Assembly (NCBI GenBank): GCA_029776995.1
Contig: JAKOTZ010000003.1
Coordinates: 1-54,352 of the forward strand
Reading direction: 5' to 3'
DNA length: 54,352 bases
From: Candidatus Hydrogenedentota bacterium
GTDB lineage: Bacteria; Hydrogenedentota; Hydrogenedentia; Hydrogenedentales; CAITNO01
The notes under the pieces were generated by a model. The model was not told the DNA's origin. It ran no database searches and worked only from the letters and a program-made list of their open reading frames with translations. This document shows positions 24,283 through 34,100 of this stretch, piece after piece; the stretch's first letter is position 1; the number at the start of each line of letters is the position of its first letter. The translations under genes and the position numbers were made by a program.

Positions 24283-25563
24283 ATGGTCACCTGTGATACC
24301 CCCGATATTTTTTTCCCCGAGGCTGCTGTCGCGCGGCGTGTAAGCGAACGGTGGGGAACCCCCGTATTCGTATACGATGAAGCCACCCTCCGCCGGAACG
24401 CCCGGGCCGTGCTGGATTTCCCCGCGGCTTTCGGCCTGACGGCCCGGTTTGCCATGAAGGCGCTTCCCAACCGGACGGTGCTTCGGATTTTCCATGGGAT
24501 GGGACTACATATGGACGCCGGCAGCGGTTACGAAGCCCGCCGGGCGATGCTGGCCGGCATTCCCCCGGAACATATCCGCGTCACCGGCCAGGAACTGCCC
24601 CGGGACCTGGAAGAGCTGGTCCGGGCCGGATGCCTGTTTACCGCGTGCTCACTGTGCCAGCTGGAAGCGTATGGAAAGCTTTTCCCCGGTACGGAGGTGG
24701 CGCTGAGGGTTAATCCGGGCCTGGGGTCTGGGCACAGCAACCGAACGAACGTCGGAGGGCCCGCCTCCAGTTTCGGACTGTGGAAAGATTATGTGGATCG
24801 CGCGCTGCAAACAGCCGCTCATTATGGCCTGCGCGTCACGATGATCCATACCCATATCGGTTCCGGCGCCGATCCTGAAGTCTGGGTGCGCTGCGCGGAT
24901 CTGGCGCTGGATCTGGTCGAGGCGTTTCCTGATGCGGACACCCTCGGGCTGGGCGGCGGCTATAAAGTTGCCCGGGTTCCCGGAGAAAAAACCGTCGATC
25001 TGCAGCGCATCGGCGCCCGCGTCGCGGAGAAGTTCAAGGCCTTTGCTGAACGGACTGGGCGGAAACTGCGGCTGGAAATCGAACCGGGCACCTACCTGAC
25101 GGCCACTGCGGGAGTGCTGCTGTGTTCGGTCACCGACGTGGTCGATACCGGACCCGAGGGATACCGGTTCATTAAAACCGACGCCGGCATGACCGAAAAC
25201 CTTCGGCCGTCCCTTTATGGCGCCCAGCACCCCATCCGGGTACTGAAAAGTACCGGAAACGCCGTTGAAGAAGCGGATTTCGTGGTGGTGGGGCACTGCT
25301 GCGAGAGCGGGGACATCATGACGCCCGCCCCGGGCGATCCGGAAGGGCTTCAGCCCCGCCGGCTCCCCGCGCCCGAACCCGGCGACCTGCTTGCCGTGGG
25401 AGGGTGCGGCGCTTACTGCGCGGCCATGGCCGCTAAAAACTACAACAGTTTCCCCGAGGCGCCGGAGGTCCTGCTGCGCGAATCCGGCGAACCCGTGCTG
25501 ATCCGGCGCCGGCAGTCCCTCGAGCAGATTGTGGAAAACGAACTGGACCTGAAACTCGGCTGA
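24283..25563 (+). CDS. lysA: diaminopimelate decarboxylase-family PLP enzyme
   Basis: The 426-residue protein is a fold-type III (alanine-racemase-like) PLP decarboxylase. The PLP lysine is Lys59 in RFAMKALPN. Other family marks are HTHIGSG, LGLGGGYKVARV as the phosphate-binding loop, and VVVGHCCESGD near the C-terminus, which supplies the active-site cysteine from the partner subunit. LysA makes lysine from meso-diaminopimelate. The GGGYKVARV loop and EKTVDLQ differ from the classical GGGFG form and are shared with a LysA-like clade, so ornithine- or norspermidine-type substrates cannot be excluded. Start ATG 24283 is preceded by TTGAGGA at an 8-base spacing. It is divergent from rarA. Confidence 0.8.
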   Translation: MVTCDTPDIFFPEAAVARRVSERWGTPVFVYDEATLRRNARAVLDFPAAFGLTARFAMKALPNRTVLRIFHGMGLHMDAGSGYEARRAMLAGIPPEHIRVTGQELPRDLEELVRAGCLFTACSLCQLEAYGKLFPGTEVALRVNPGLGSGHSNRTNVGGPASSFGLWKDYVDRALQTAAHYGLRVTMIHTHIGSGADPEVWVRCADLALDLVEAFPDADTLGLGGGYKVARVPGEKTVDLQRIGARVAEKFKAFAERTGRKLRLEIEPGTYLTATAGVLLCSVTDVVDTGPEGYRFIKTDAGMTENLRPSLYGAQHPIRVLKSTGNAVEEADFVVVGHCCESGDIMTPAPGDPEGLQPRRLPAPEPGDLLAVGGCGAYCAAMAAKNYNSFPEAPEVLLRESGEPVLIRRRQSLEQIVENELDLKLG

Positions 25564-25691
25564 CGGATCCATATTCCCCGGCATGGCGGCATCAGATCCT
25601 TGCGCCGTTGCGCGGCTACTTCGGATCTCATGCGGGTTGCCCGGGGCTAAAAATTTGCCCTGATCCGGCAGGAAGGAGTAGAGTTAGGGCA

Positions 25692-25775
25692 ATGCTTCCC
25701 CTGCCTGGCGGCAGGACCGGTCATGGCGAAACGGGAAGCTTTATCCCAACCGAGTTCAGGAGCCCAGTATCATGA
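25692..25775 (+). CDS. possible 27-codon leader ORF before the FKBP gene
   Basis: ATG 25692 opens 27 codons whose TGA overlaps the ATG of the FKBP gene (ATGA). GGAAGGAG lies about 13 bases upstream, slightly far. The peptide is Gly/Pro/Thr-rich with no hydrophobic stretch. The four-base overlap suggests translational coupling, but the frame may be chance. An internal hairpin (CCTGCC / GGCAGG) sits in the same stretch. Confidence 0.25.
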   Translation: MLPLPGGRTGHGETGSFIPTEFRSPVS

Positions 25776-26593
25776 AAAGCTTTCCCGTATTCGCGCTGGC
25801 AGGAGCCGTTTTCCTGTTTGCGCTGTCCGCGCTGATGGTTCCCGCCGTGTCCCGGGCGCAGGATGCCGCCGCCCCGGACGCCGCGGTGGCGCAACCCCCG
25901 GCTGATGGCGCTTCCGCCGGTGAGCCCAGCAAAGAAGACCTGGCCAAAATCAGTTACGTGGTGGGATACCAGATGGGCGGGTCCGTGAAGAACGCCGGAA
26001 TCGACGTCAATATCGAAGAGCTGATCCGGGGCATCAAGGATGCCGTGGAAGGGCGGGACGGCGCGGTCAGTGAAGAAGAGGCCCAGCAGGTCATGATGCG
26101 CCTGCAGGGGGTTATCCGCGAAAAACGCCAGCAGGCCATGGCCGCCCAGGCATCCGAAAATAAAACAAAAGCCGACAGCTTCCTGGCGGAAAACGCCAAA
26201 GCCGACGGCGTCAAAACGACAGCCAGCGGGCTGCAGTACAAGGTCGTCCAGGAAGGGAACGGCCCGTCTCCCAAAGAAGGGGATACCGTTACCGTCCATT
26301 ATCGGGGAACCCTCGTAGACGGGAAAGAGTTTGACAGATCTTACTCCCGGAATGAGCCGGCCACGTTCCAGGTCGGCCAGATGATTCCCGGCTTCGATGA
26401 AGGGTTGCAGCTGATGAAACAGGGCGGCAAATATACCCTGTACATTCCTCCCGATCTGGGCTACGGCACCCGGAACATGGGGCCGATCCCGCCGAACAGC
26501 CTGCTGATTTTCGACGTCGAGCTCCTTAAGGTGGGGCCCGCCGAAGCGCAATCCGGTCCGGGCGATACCGTCACGCTGCCCATCGGACAGTAA
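25772..26593 (+). CDS. secreted FKBP-type peptidyl-prolyl cis-trans isomerase (FkpA/Mip-like)
   Basis: The enzyme speeds proline isomerisation during folding of exported proteins. The 273-residue precursor has a signal peptide (residues about 1-29, ending AVSRAQ). An Ala/Pro-rich linker leads to an N-terminal helical domain (about 50-140: KEDLAKISYVVGYQMGGSVK, then a long charged helix), which serves for dimerisation in Mip and FkpA. The FKBP catalytic domain (about 165-265) has VTVHYRGTLVDGKEFDRSY, MIPGFDEGLQLMKQGGK, LGYGTRNMGPIPPNSLLIFDVEL. The tail after residue 260 is short. ATG 25772 may be translated after a leader peptide that overlaps it. A hairpin follows the stop. Location should be periplasm or outer surface. 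Confidence 0.9.
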   Translation: MKSFPVFALAGAVFLFALSALMVPAVSRAQDAAAPDAAVAQPPADGASAGEPSKEDLAKISYVVGYQMGGSVKNAGIDVNIEELIRGIKDAVEGRDGAVSEEEAQQVMMRLQGVIREKRQQAMAAQASENKTKADSFLAENAKADGVKTTASGLQYKVVQEGNGPSPKEGDTVTVHYRGTLVDGKEFDRSYSRNEPATFQVGQMIPGFDEGLQLMKQGGKYTLYIPPDLGYGTRNMGPIPPNSLLIFDVELLKVGPAEAQSGPGDTVTLPIGQ

Positions 26594-26616
26594 AACGTTC
26601 ATCTGATTCTGCCCAT

Positions 26617-26651
26617 ATCGCCGTCCGTTCTATGTTGTAACGGGCGGCGAT
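26617..26651 (+). terminator. 13-bp hairpin after the FKBP gene
   Basis: ATCGCCGTCCGTT pairs with AACGGGCGGCGAT (12 Watson-Crick pairs plus one G-U) across a 9-base loop. No T-tract follows, so it could be a terminator that needs help, a 3' stabilising stem or a protein-binding element. Confidence 0.45.
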
Positions 26652-26772
26652 GTCTCTTGGTACGCGTATGGGACCGGAACACGGGGCAGCCCCTGTGATC
26701 CGACCTTTGGCGGAATACCCGGCAAGCGGGATTTTGTTGCCAATATACTGAGCATCAAAGGGACTGCTGCGC

Positions 26773-28269
26773 ATGGGCATCGCGCTGGTATGGCTTCGGC
26801 TGGATTTGCGCCTGAGTGATCACGCCGCCTTCGGGGCGGCGGCCCGCTCGGGACGGGAAGCGGTGCCGGTGTATGTCTGGGCGCCGGAAGAGGAATCGCC
26901 CTGGGAACCGGGAGCCGCCAGCCGCTGGTGGTTGCATTATTCACTTTCCGCCCTGGAGCGAAAAATCCGGGAAGCCGGGGGACGGCTGATTATCCGCCGG
27001 GGGAATACTGCGGAGACGCTGTGCGGCCTTGCCCGGGAAATCGGAGCGGACAGCCTGTTTTTTTACCGGCGGGTTGAACCCTGGGCCCGCCGCCAGGAGA
27101 GGGCCGTCACGGAACGCCTGGAGGCGCTGGGGGTTCGGGTTGTCCCGCTTCCGCCGGATCTGCTGGTCCGGCCTGAATCGCTCCACACAGCCCAGGGGGG
27201 ACCGTTCCAGGTTTTTACGCCGTTTTGGAAGGCTGCTGAAAAGCTTGCGGATTCGGATAGTGCTGCGGAACCCCTGCCCCGGCTGGTGGACAATGCCAAT
27301 ATTTTTGGGCTCAAACCCGAGGACCTCGATCTGCTGCCGGTCCCGGACTGGGCCGGCGGGCTTCGTGAGCATTGGCAGCCCGGTGAAGACGCGGCCCGGA
27401 AAAGGCTGGATTCATTCCTGGATGCCGATGCCTCCGCTTATCTGGACCGGCGCGACCGCATGGATATGGCGGGAACCGGGCGGCTGTCGCCGCATCTCCA
27501 TTTCGGCGAACTGAGCGCCCGGACTGCGTTGCGCGCGGCCCGTTCCGCGCTGGCCTCGGACCCCACGCCCGGCGCGGCGCGCCAGATAGAAGGCTGGATC
27601 CGCCAGCTGTACTGGCGGGAATTTGCCCATTACCTGCTCTACCATTTTCCCCGCCTGCCGGAGCATCCCCTGCGGGAGGAATTCGCGCGTTTCCCCTGGC
27701 GGGACGATCCCGCGGCATTGCGGGCATGGCAGCGGGGCCGGACCGGCTATCCCGTGGTGGACGCGGCCATGCGGGAGCTGTGGCATACCGGCTGGATGCA
27801 TAACCGGGCCCGCATGATTGTCGCCTCGTTTCTGGTCAAAGACCTGATGGTTCCCTGGCAGGAGGGGGCCCGATGGTTTTGGGATACCCTGGTTGACGCG
27901 GACCTGGCGAACAACACCCTGGGCTGGCAGTGGACCGCGGGATGCGGACCCGATGCCGCGCCGTATTTCCGCGTCTTCAATCCGGTAACGCAGGGTAAAA
28001 AGTTTGATCCGGACGGGACATACGTGCGAAGCTGGATACCGGCCCTCGCCGATGTTCCGGCGGAGCGTATCCACGAGCCCTGGCTCCTGGAACCGCCTCC
28101 GCGGGGCTACCGGCGGGCCATTGTGGCGCATGATGAGCGCCGCGCGCTCGCGCTGGCGGCATACGCGACGGTACGCGGCGGGCAGGGCGCGCCTGCCGCG
28201 GCGGCATCAGAGGCCGGAAAACGCTCGAATCGGCGACGTTCAGTTTTTTCCGGCCGGACCGATAAGTAA
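26773..28269 (+). CDS. phr: deoxyribodipyrimidine photolyase (class I CPD)
   Basis: Photolyase uses FAD and blue light to split cyclobutane pyrimidine dimers. The 498-residue protein opens with [17 protein letters not shown], the antenna domain start, and its second half has the FAD-binding helical domain: [60 protein letters not shown], and the tail [30 protein letters not shown]. These match class I CPD photolyases rather than cryptochrome-DASH. The C-terminal residues after 470 are basic and extended. AAAGGGA precedes the ATG. The stop lies 13 bases before the sigma factor gene, so the pair is probably cotranscribed. Confidence 0.93.
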   Translation: MGIALVWLRLDLRLSDHAAFGAAARSGREAVPVYVWAPEEESPWEPGAASRWWLHYSLSALERKIREAGGRLIIRRGNTAETLCGLAREIGADSLFFYRRVEPWARRQERAVTERLEALGVRVVPLPPDLLVRPESLHTAQGGPFQVFTPFWKAAEKLADSDSAAEPLPRLVDNANIFGLKPEDLDLLPVPDWAGGLREHWQPGEDAARKRLDSFLDADASAYLDRRDRMDMAGTGRLSPHLHFGELSARTALRAARSALASDPTPGAARQIEGWIRQLYWREFAHYLLYHFPRLPEHPLREEFARFPWRDDPAALRAWQRGRTGYPVVDAAMRELWHTGWMHNRARMIVASFLVKDLMVPWQEGARWFWDTLVDADLANNTLGWQWTAGCGPDAAPYFRVFNPVTQGKKFDPDGTYVRSWIPALADVPAERIHEPWLLEPPPRGYRRAIVAHDERRALALAAYATVRGGQGAPAAAASEAGKRSNRRRSVFSGRTDK

Positions 28270-28282
28270 AGGGGAGCGACGG

Positions 28283-29119
28283 ATGAACGTACGTGAAATG
28301 GGTTTGGGCACGTATCTGCGGGAGATCTCGCGGATACCCCTGCTGACGCCCCAGGAAGAACAGCAGCTGGCGCGGCGCCTCCACCTGCCCGGAAAACGGG
28401 GCGCTGAAGCGCGCCGCAAGCTCATTATGTCCAACCTGCGCCTGGTGGTCAGTGTCGCCAAGCGCTACCTCCATTACGGCATGCCCCTGCTGGACCTGAT
28501 CGAAGAAGGAAACATCGGCCTGATTAAGGCTGTCGAACGATTCAATCCTGATCGGGGATGCAAGTTCAGCACCTACGCCACCTGGTGGATCCGGCAGGCC
28601 GTGACCCGGGCGCTGTCCAATCAGGGGCGCGTGGTGCGCGTGCCCGTTTACGTGACCGATTATCTCGGCAAATACCGGCGGGTGGTCGATGAATTGTATT
28701 CCCGGCTCGGCAGGACGCCAAAGCCCGAAGAGATAGCCCAGGAAATGGGGCTGGGCCTGGATGAAATCATGAAGCTGGAAGCCTTCAGCGACAATGTCGG
28801 ACCGGTGGAGAACACGGTAAACCTGGACGATGGAGGGCCCTCCGGAGGGCGGGATACCGAATCCGAGGATGCGGACGAACAGTTCCGGAAGATGGAAATG
28901 GCGGACCAGATTCAGGTTCTGCTGAGCCGGCTTTGCGATCGGGACGCGGACGTCCTGCGTTACCGGTTCGGGCTGATTGACGGCAAAAACCATACCCTGG
29001 AGGATACCGGCAAATATTTCGGGCTCACCCGCGAACGCATCCGGCAGATCGAAAAGGACGCGATTGCCTTCCTGCGGGCGGAATTCGGCGCATCAGCCCA
29101 TGATTTCCGGTTCGACTGA
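28283..29119 (+). CDS. sigma-70 family sigma factor (RpoD/RpoS-like, no region 1.1)
   Basis: The 278-residue protein is a short group 2-like sigma factor. Region 1.2 is at the N-terminus ([21 protein letters not shown]). Region 2 (about 45-120) has [32 protein letters not shown] and [17 protein letters not shown], the core-binding and -10-recognition helices. Region 3 follows [13 protein letters not shown], and region 4 (about 215-270) ends with [18 protein letters not shown], the -35-binding helix-turn-helix. The domain order and length fit RpoS-type or stress sigma factors rather than the housekeeping RpoD, which would have region 1.1 and be far longer. GGGGAG precedes ATG 28283. Longer starts lie inside the photolyase gene. 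Cotranscription with photolyase suggests a link to light or DNA-damage response. Confidence 0.88.
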   Translation: MNVREMGLGTYLREISRIPLLTPQEEQQLARRLHLPGKRGAEARRKLIMSNLRLVVSVAKRYLHYGMPLLDLIEEGNIGLIKAVERFNPDRGCKFSTYATWWIRQAVTRALSNQGRVVRVPVYVTDYLGKYRRVVDELYSRLGRTPKPEEIAQEMGLGLDEIMKLEAFSDNVGPVENTVNLDDGGPSGGRDTESEDADEQFRKMEMADQIQVLLSRLCDRDADVLRYRFGLIDGKNHTLEDTGKYFGLTRERIRQIEKDAIAFLRAEFGASAHDFRFD

Positions 29120-29153
29120 TGTCGGTGTGCATACCCATCCGGATTAGATAACC

Positions 29154-31148
29154 ATGAGCAAACGAATATCCGGCAATTTCATCAGCCGAAGGGACTTTTT
29201 CCGGCGCGGCGCGGCCGCCGCCGCGGCCGCCGGGCTGTTTCACGTCGGGCAAAGCCGGGCCCAGTCCCGGGGCGGCCGGATTGTTATCCTGGGTTTTGAT
29301 GGCGCGGAACCCTCGCTGGTGCGCGCCCTGATGGAGAAGAACGGCTTGCCCGCCTTGTCCCGCCTGGCGGAACAGGGTACCGCCGGGGTCACGCGGACCA
29401 CCGCTCCGCCCCAGTCACCGGTGGCCTGGACCTCTTTCGGGACCTGTAAGAATCCGGGCGGGCACAACATCTTCGACTTTATCCGGCGCGATCCCGCCGG
29501 CCCGTCCGGTCCGGTGCCCATGGTTGGGACCGGCCGGCTGATTCCGCCGGAAATCGGCGCGGATGGCATGCTGAAAACGCCTGCCCGGGGAGAGAATTTC
29601 CGAATGGGCATGCCTTTCTGGCAGGTAGCGGACGCCCAGGGGCTGCGGGTTAAACTGTTCAACCTGCCGTATGTGTATCCCCCGGACCCGCTGCGCCACG
29701 GCAGGATGCTGAGCGGTCTGGGCGTCCCGGATCTTCGGGGGACCAACAGCACCTATTTCCTGCTGGCCGAAGAACTGAAATCCGATGTGGAAAACGTCTC
29801 CGGAGGCAAGCGGATCCGGCTGGTTCTGGACGGTTCCGGCGAAGGCAGCATCAGCCTGCCCGGTCCCCGGGACACGCGCAGGCCTTTCAGCGATCCCGCC
29901 GCGTACCTGGCGGTTTCTTTGCGCGTCCGGGTAGACCGGACTGAAAAAAGGGGGCAGATTGCCGCGGATGGCAAATCGGTTGATCTGGTTGAGGGAGCGT
30001 GGTCGGACTGGCTGCCGGTGGTTTTCCGGTACTCGGCCCAGGTTGCCGTGTCGGGTATTGTCCGGTTTTTCCCGATGTCCCTGGGCGCTCCGGTACGTAT
30101 TTATGCCTCGTGCGCGCAGTTCCACCCGGGCGATCCCTATACCGACCTTACCACCCCTCCGGATTTCAGCCGTGAACTGGCATCGCGTTACGGCCTGTTC
30201 AAGACCATCGGCTGGGACCTCGACACCCACGCCCTGCGTCAGAATGACCTGCCGGAGGATGCCTTTTTGGAAGACTCCCGCCGGACGATGGCCTGGCGCG
30301 AACGCATGACCCTGGACGAACTGGACCGGGATGACTGGGACGTCCTGGTGAGCGTCTGGACCGATACGGACCGGGTGGCCCACATGTTCTGGCGGTTCCT
30401 GGACCCAAAGCATCCGCTGTACCGGGAGGATGTTCCGGCGGCATGGCGCGGCGCGCTGGACGACACCCTGCGCCGCATGGACGGGATCATCGGGCGGGTC
30501 ATGGAGCGGTTGCGCCCCGATGATACCCTTATCGTAATGTCGGACCACGGCTTCGGTTCCTGGCGGACCGCTTTCGACGTGAACGCCTGGCTGCGGGATG
30601 AAGGCTGGCTGGCAGTATCGGATCCGGCCCGGGCCGCGGAGGGTTTCCTGCAGGGCATCGACTGGAGCCGAACCCGGGCCTACGCGCTTGGGCTGAGCTC
30701 GGTTTACCTCAATCTGGCCGGGCGGGAACGTTCGGGAACCGTGAGCGAAGCGGACGCGGGCCGCCTGCGCGCGGAACTCCGGGAAAAACTGATGGGCCTC
30801 CGCGCGCCCGATGGCGCTCCGCTGTTCCGGGAAATCACCACCCGGGAATCCTATCAGGGCGAGGCCATGAACGCGGCCCCGGATCTCGTGCTGGGCTATG
30901 CCGAAGGTTTCCAGAACAGCAAAAACTGCGCGCGCGGCGCGGTGGGCAATGCCCTGTTCGAACCCAACCAGGACAAATGGAGCGGAGAACATGCCGCTTC
31001 TGCCGCGGCCGACCTGCCGGGCATTTTCTTCTGCAGCCGAAAGCTTGACCAGAACGCTCCCCATATTCAGGACTACGGTCCGGCCATTCTGCGGCATTTC
31101 GACCGGGATGTCCCTGCCGATTTTGAAGGGCAGGCTTTCCTGATATAA
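29154..31148 (+). CDS. Tat-exported alkaline-phosphatase-superfamily phosphodiesterase
   Basis: The 664-residue protein has a twin-arginine signal: SRRDFFRRG at residues 11-19, then an Ala-rich stretch and RAQSR as a likely cleavage region. The catalytic domain is of the type I phosphodiesterase/nucleotide pyrophosphatase type (alkaline phosphatase superfamily): VILGFDGAEPS with Asp49 as a metal ligand, SPVAWTSFGTCKNPGGHNIFDF holding the nucleophile (Thr93 or Ser94), and MSDHGFGSW with Asp464 and His465. A lectin-like insert (about 200-340) is typical of such proteins in planctomycete-like bacteria. Substrate is unknown: phosphonates, nucleotides or glycan phosphates are candidates. The ribosome site is weak. 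The stop TAA lies in a TATAAT box of the next gene. Confidence 0.85.
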   Translation: MSKRISGNFISRRDFFRRGAAAAAAAGLFHVGQSRAQSRGGRIVILGFDGAEPSLVRALMEKNGLPALSRLAEQGTAGVTRTTAPPQSPVAWTSFGTCKNPGGHNIFDFIRRDPAGPSGPVPMVGTGRLIPPEIGADGMLKTPARGENFRMGMPFWQVADAQGLRVKLFNLPYVYPPDPLRHGRMLSGLGVPDLRGTNSTYFLLAEELKSDVENVSGGKRIRLVLDGSGEGSISLPGPRDTRRPFSDPAAYLAVSLRVRVDRTEKRGQIAADGKSVDLVEGAWSDWLPVVFRYSAQVAVSGIVRFFPMSLGAPVRIYASCAQFHPGDPYTDLTTPPDFSRELASRYGLFKTIGWDLDTHALRQNDLPEDAFLEDSRRTMAWRERMTLDELDRDDWDVLVSVWTDTDRVAHMFWRFLDPKHPLYREDVPAAWRGALDDTLRRMDGIIGRVMERLRPDDTLIVMSDHGFGSWRTAFDVNAWLRDEGWLAVSDPARAAEGFLQGIDWSRTRAYALGLSSVYLNLAGRERSGTVSEADAGRLRAELREKLMGLRAPDGAPLFREITTRESYQGEAMNAAPDLVLGYAEGFQNSKNCARGAVGNALFEPNQDKWSGEHAASAAADLPGIFFCSRKLDQNAPHIQDYGPAILRHFDRDVPADFEGQAFLI

Positions 31149-31149
31149 T
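31144..31149 (+). promoter_or_regulatory. TATAAT -10 box containing the stop of the phosphodiesterase gene
   Basis: The TAA stop at 31146-31148 is inside the hexamer. A TTGAAG at 31123-31128 lies 15 bases upstream. ATG 31185 follows 35 bases later. Confidence 0.45.
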
Positions 31150-31184
31150 CCCGTTTCGGGAACCTGTGGAAGGGAGACTATGCC

Positions 31185-34100
31185 ATGTCCCGATATGCGC
31201 TGTTCCGATTCTTCCGTCTGTCCGGCCTGCTGATGCTGGCAGGCATGTGGATGGCCGGGCAGCCTTCCGGCGCCGCCCCGATCGCATCTCCCGATGCCTG
31301 GCGGCTGGTCGTCAATGACGACGGCACCAACCTGTTCTGGCGCGAGGACCTGACGCCGGAAGCCGTGTTCTGGCAGGCCCAGTCCATTCCGCACGGCGTT
31401 ACCACCGTTATGGTCTGCCCTAACGGCATCCAGAAAATGCTGTATCCCAGCCAGGCGGAAGCCGTGTCGGAACGGGGCAAGTTGGGCCGTTATATCGCCG
31501 AAGGCCGGGACCTGTTCGGCGAATACATCGAGGCGCTGCGCCGCCGCGGCTTTGAAGTGTTCATCACGTTCCGGATGAACGAAGTCCACAACGTGAACGA
31601 CCCCAATGAGCCGGATCTGTGCGACCTGTGGCGCAACCATCCGGAATGGCGGGTGCAACCGGACGCGCCGCTGACCGACTGGATGGCCCACTGCCTGGAT
31701 TACTCGCGGACCGAGGTGCAGGAACGCGCGCTGAAGCTCATTTTCGAGCTGCTGGACCGCTACCAGCCTGACGGCATCGAGCTGGACTGGATGCGTTTCC
31801 CGAGGCATCTGCCGGGCGATGAAAAACAGGTCTGGCGCAACAAGGGCATGCTCTCCGATGTCGTGGCGGCGGTCCGCCTGCGAACCCGCGAGCTGGAGTC
31901 CGCCTGGGGGCGCCCTGTCCGGGTGGCGGTCCGGGTGCCCACGTCAGCGGAAGGCTGCCGAAAACTGGGCGTTGACCTGGCTGACTGGACCCGGCGCGAT
32001 TTGGTGGATTTTGTCACAGCGTCTCCATTCCTGGCCTCAGACTTCGGCATGCCCCTGCGGGAACTCAGGGAGCTTATGGGAGACCGCCCCGTGCCCCTGT
32101 ATGGCGGCATTGAGTTCGGATATGCCGGGAAAGACCACACGGAGGCATCCCTGCGGGGCGCGGCCATAGGCATACTGGAGAGCGGGGCGGACGGCCTGTA
32201 CCTGTTCAACTTCCCGTGCTGGCGGGAGCAGGTTCCGTCGCCTCCCTGGTCCCGGGTGGCCATGCTGGAACGTCCCGACGGACTGGTCCGCGGGGAGGTC
32301 ATCCTGGCGCTGGTTAATGGCACCCATCGGGTTCCGGTGGATCTGCCGGTCCAGCTGCCCTGTCGGATTGATCCGGGCGCCGCGGCCACGCTCAAGTGGA
32401 ACGTGCCGGCGTCTCTGGCATCCGGCGGGTGGGAGTCCGCGCCCCTGCTGATGCTGACCCCGCCATCGGAGAATGTGGAAATCCTCTGGAACGGCCAGCC
32501 GTGCGCTCCGGACGGCGCCCTGCCGGAAAACGCGCTCCGTCCCGGGGAGAACGAACTGGTTCTGCGCAACCGCGGCGCGGCATCCGTTGAAATTACCCTT
32601 GCCGAGCTGACCTTCCACTTCCCGCGCTGGCCTAAGTACGCCCCGGAGGCGGACCAGGAAAACGCGCTGACTGTTGCCGTGGATCCGCCCGGACCCGACC
32701 TCGGACACAGCGCCATGCAACAAGCCTGCAACCAGTTGAAATCCCGGCTCGGGCAGTTCCCCGGGCGGCCGGTGTGCCTGGCGTTTCCACCGGGCCGGTA
32801 TGCCCTGAATCCATCTGTGCTCGCGGAGCTGGCTGGACTTCCGCACGGCGGCTGTACGTTTCGGGCCGCGGAGCCGGGCGCCACGATCCTTGACGGGGGC
32901 GTGCCCCTGATCACATGGAATGAGCGGGAGAACGGCCTCTGGGAGAGCGGCCCGGTGGCCGGACTCCGCGGCGATGAAGTCCTGTACGTGAACGGCGAAC
33001 CGATGCGCCTGGCCGGGATGCCTTTCCCCGAGTCATGGTCGCTTTGGGGAGACCTGGAACACATAGACGGGCGCTGCGGGTATCGGATCTCCGGGCCGCA
33101 ACTGCCCCCAATTGCCCGGCCTGACCGCCTGCTGGTGGACGGCACGAAGGAATGGGCGCACATGGTATGTCCGGTGCTAGCGCTGCACGCGGACGGCCGG
33201 GGCAACTGGCTGATCGAAATGCGGCAGCCCTGGTTCTTTCTGGCGCGCCGAAAGGAAGGCGTACAGCTGGAAAAGCCGTGGCGACTGCTGAACGCGCCGG
33301 AGCTGGTGGACGAACCCGGAGAGTTCTGTTATGACGCGGACCGCGGCGTGTACCTGCTGATGTCCCCGGCGGGCGTCCGCCCTGCGGATCCGGGTACGGA
33401 CATCCGCGTGTCCGGTCCGGGATTGCGTCTCCAGGGCGTCAGCCGGCTGCGTTTTGAAGGGCTGGTTTTTGAGCACATCCGCTCTGACCGGTCCCTCCAT
33501 GACGCCCACATCGACGTGCAGGCCAATTTCAGGGCCAGGCGGGACAACCTGTTTGAGCGGGACGGCACGCTGACTTCGCTGCACAATGAGTATGAACGGC
33601 TGGACGGCGGTTTCGTGCTGGACGGATGCCGCGACGTGTCCTTTTACCGGTGCGTTTTCCGGAATTTTGACGGCACCGCGCTGGACATCACCGGGGGCAG
33701 CCGGCGGGTTGTTGTCGATTCGTGCCTGTTCGAAAAGATCGGCGGAACCGGCATCCAGATCGGCGGCGTGTCTGAGGCGGACCACCATCCTGCCGCGCCC
33801 GGCGGAAACACCGGCGAGGTGGCGGTGGTCCGGTCGGACATCCGGAACTGCGGGCAGTTCTACCTGGGCAGCGTGGGCATATTTGCCGGATACGTGGACC
33901 GCGTGACCATTGCGGACTGTACCATTACGGATCTGCCGTACAGCGCCATTTCCATGGGGTGGGGATGGGGGGAAGAGGATGCCGGCGGCGGCAGCTACCT
34001 GACCCCCTATCTATATGCCGCCCCCACTCCGGCCGGGGCCAACCGGATCGAAGGCAACCGGATCAGCCGCGTGATGACCCGGCTGAATGACGGCGGAGCC

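Noticed and set aside
25564-25691. Possible small RNA or riboswitch before the FKBP gene.
   Set aside because: No known riboswitch core was recognised; only a short 6-bp hairpin further on. Nothing firm can be said for this stretch.
29415-31808. A 797-codon minus-strand open frame.
   Set aside because: It lies fully opposite the phosphodiesterase-like gene and the start of the glycosidase gene, which have clear family motifs and signal peptides. Its product is Arg/His/Pro/Gln-rich without motifs, as expected for the antisense of a high-GC gene.
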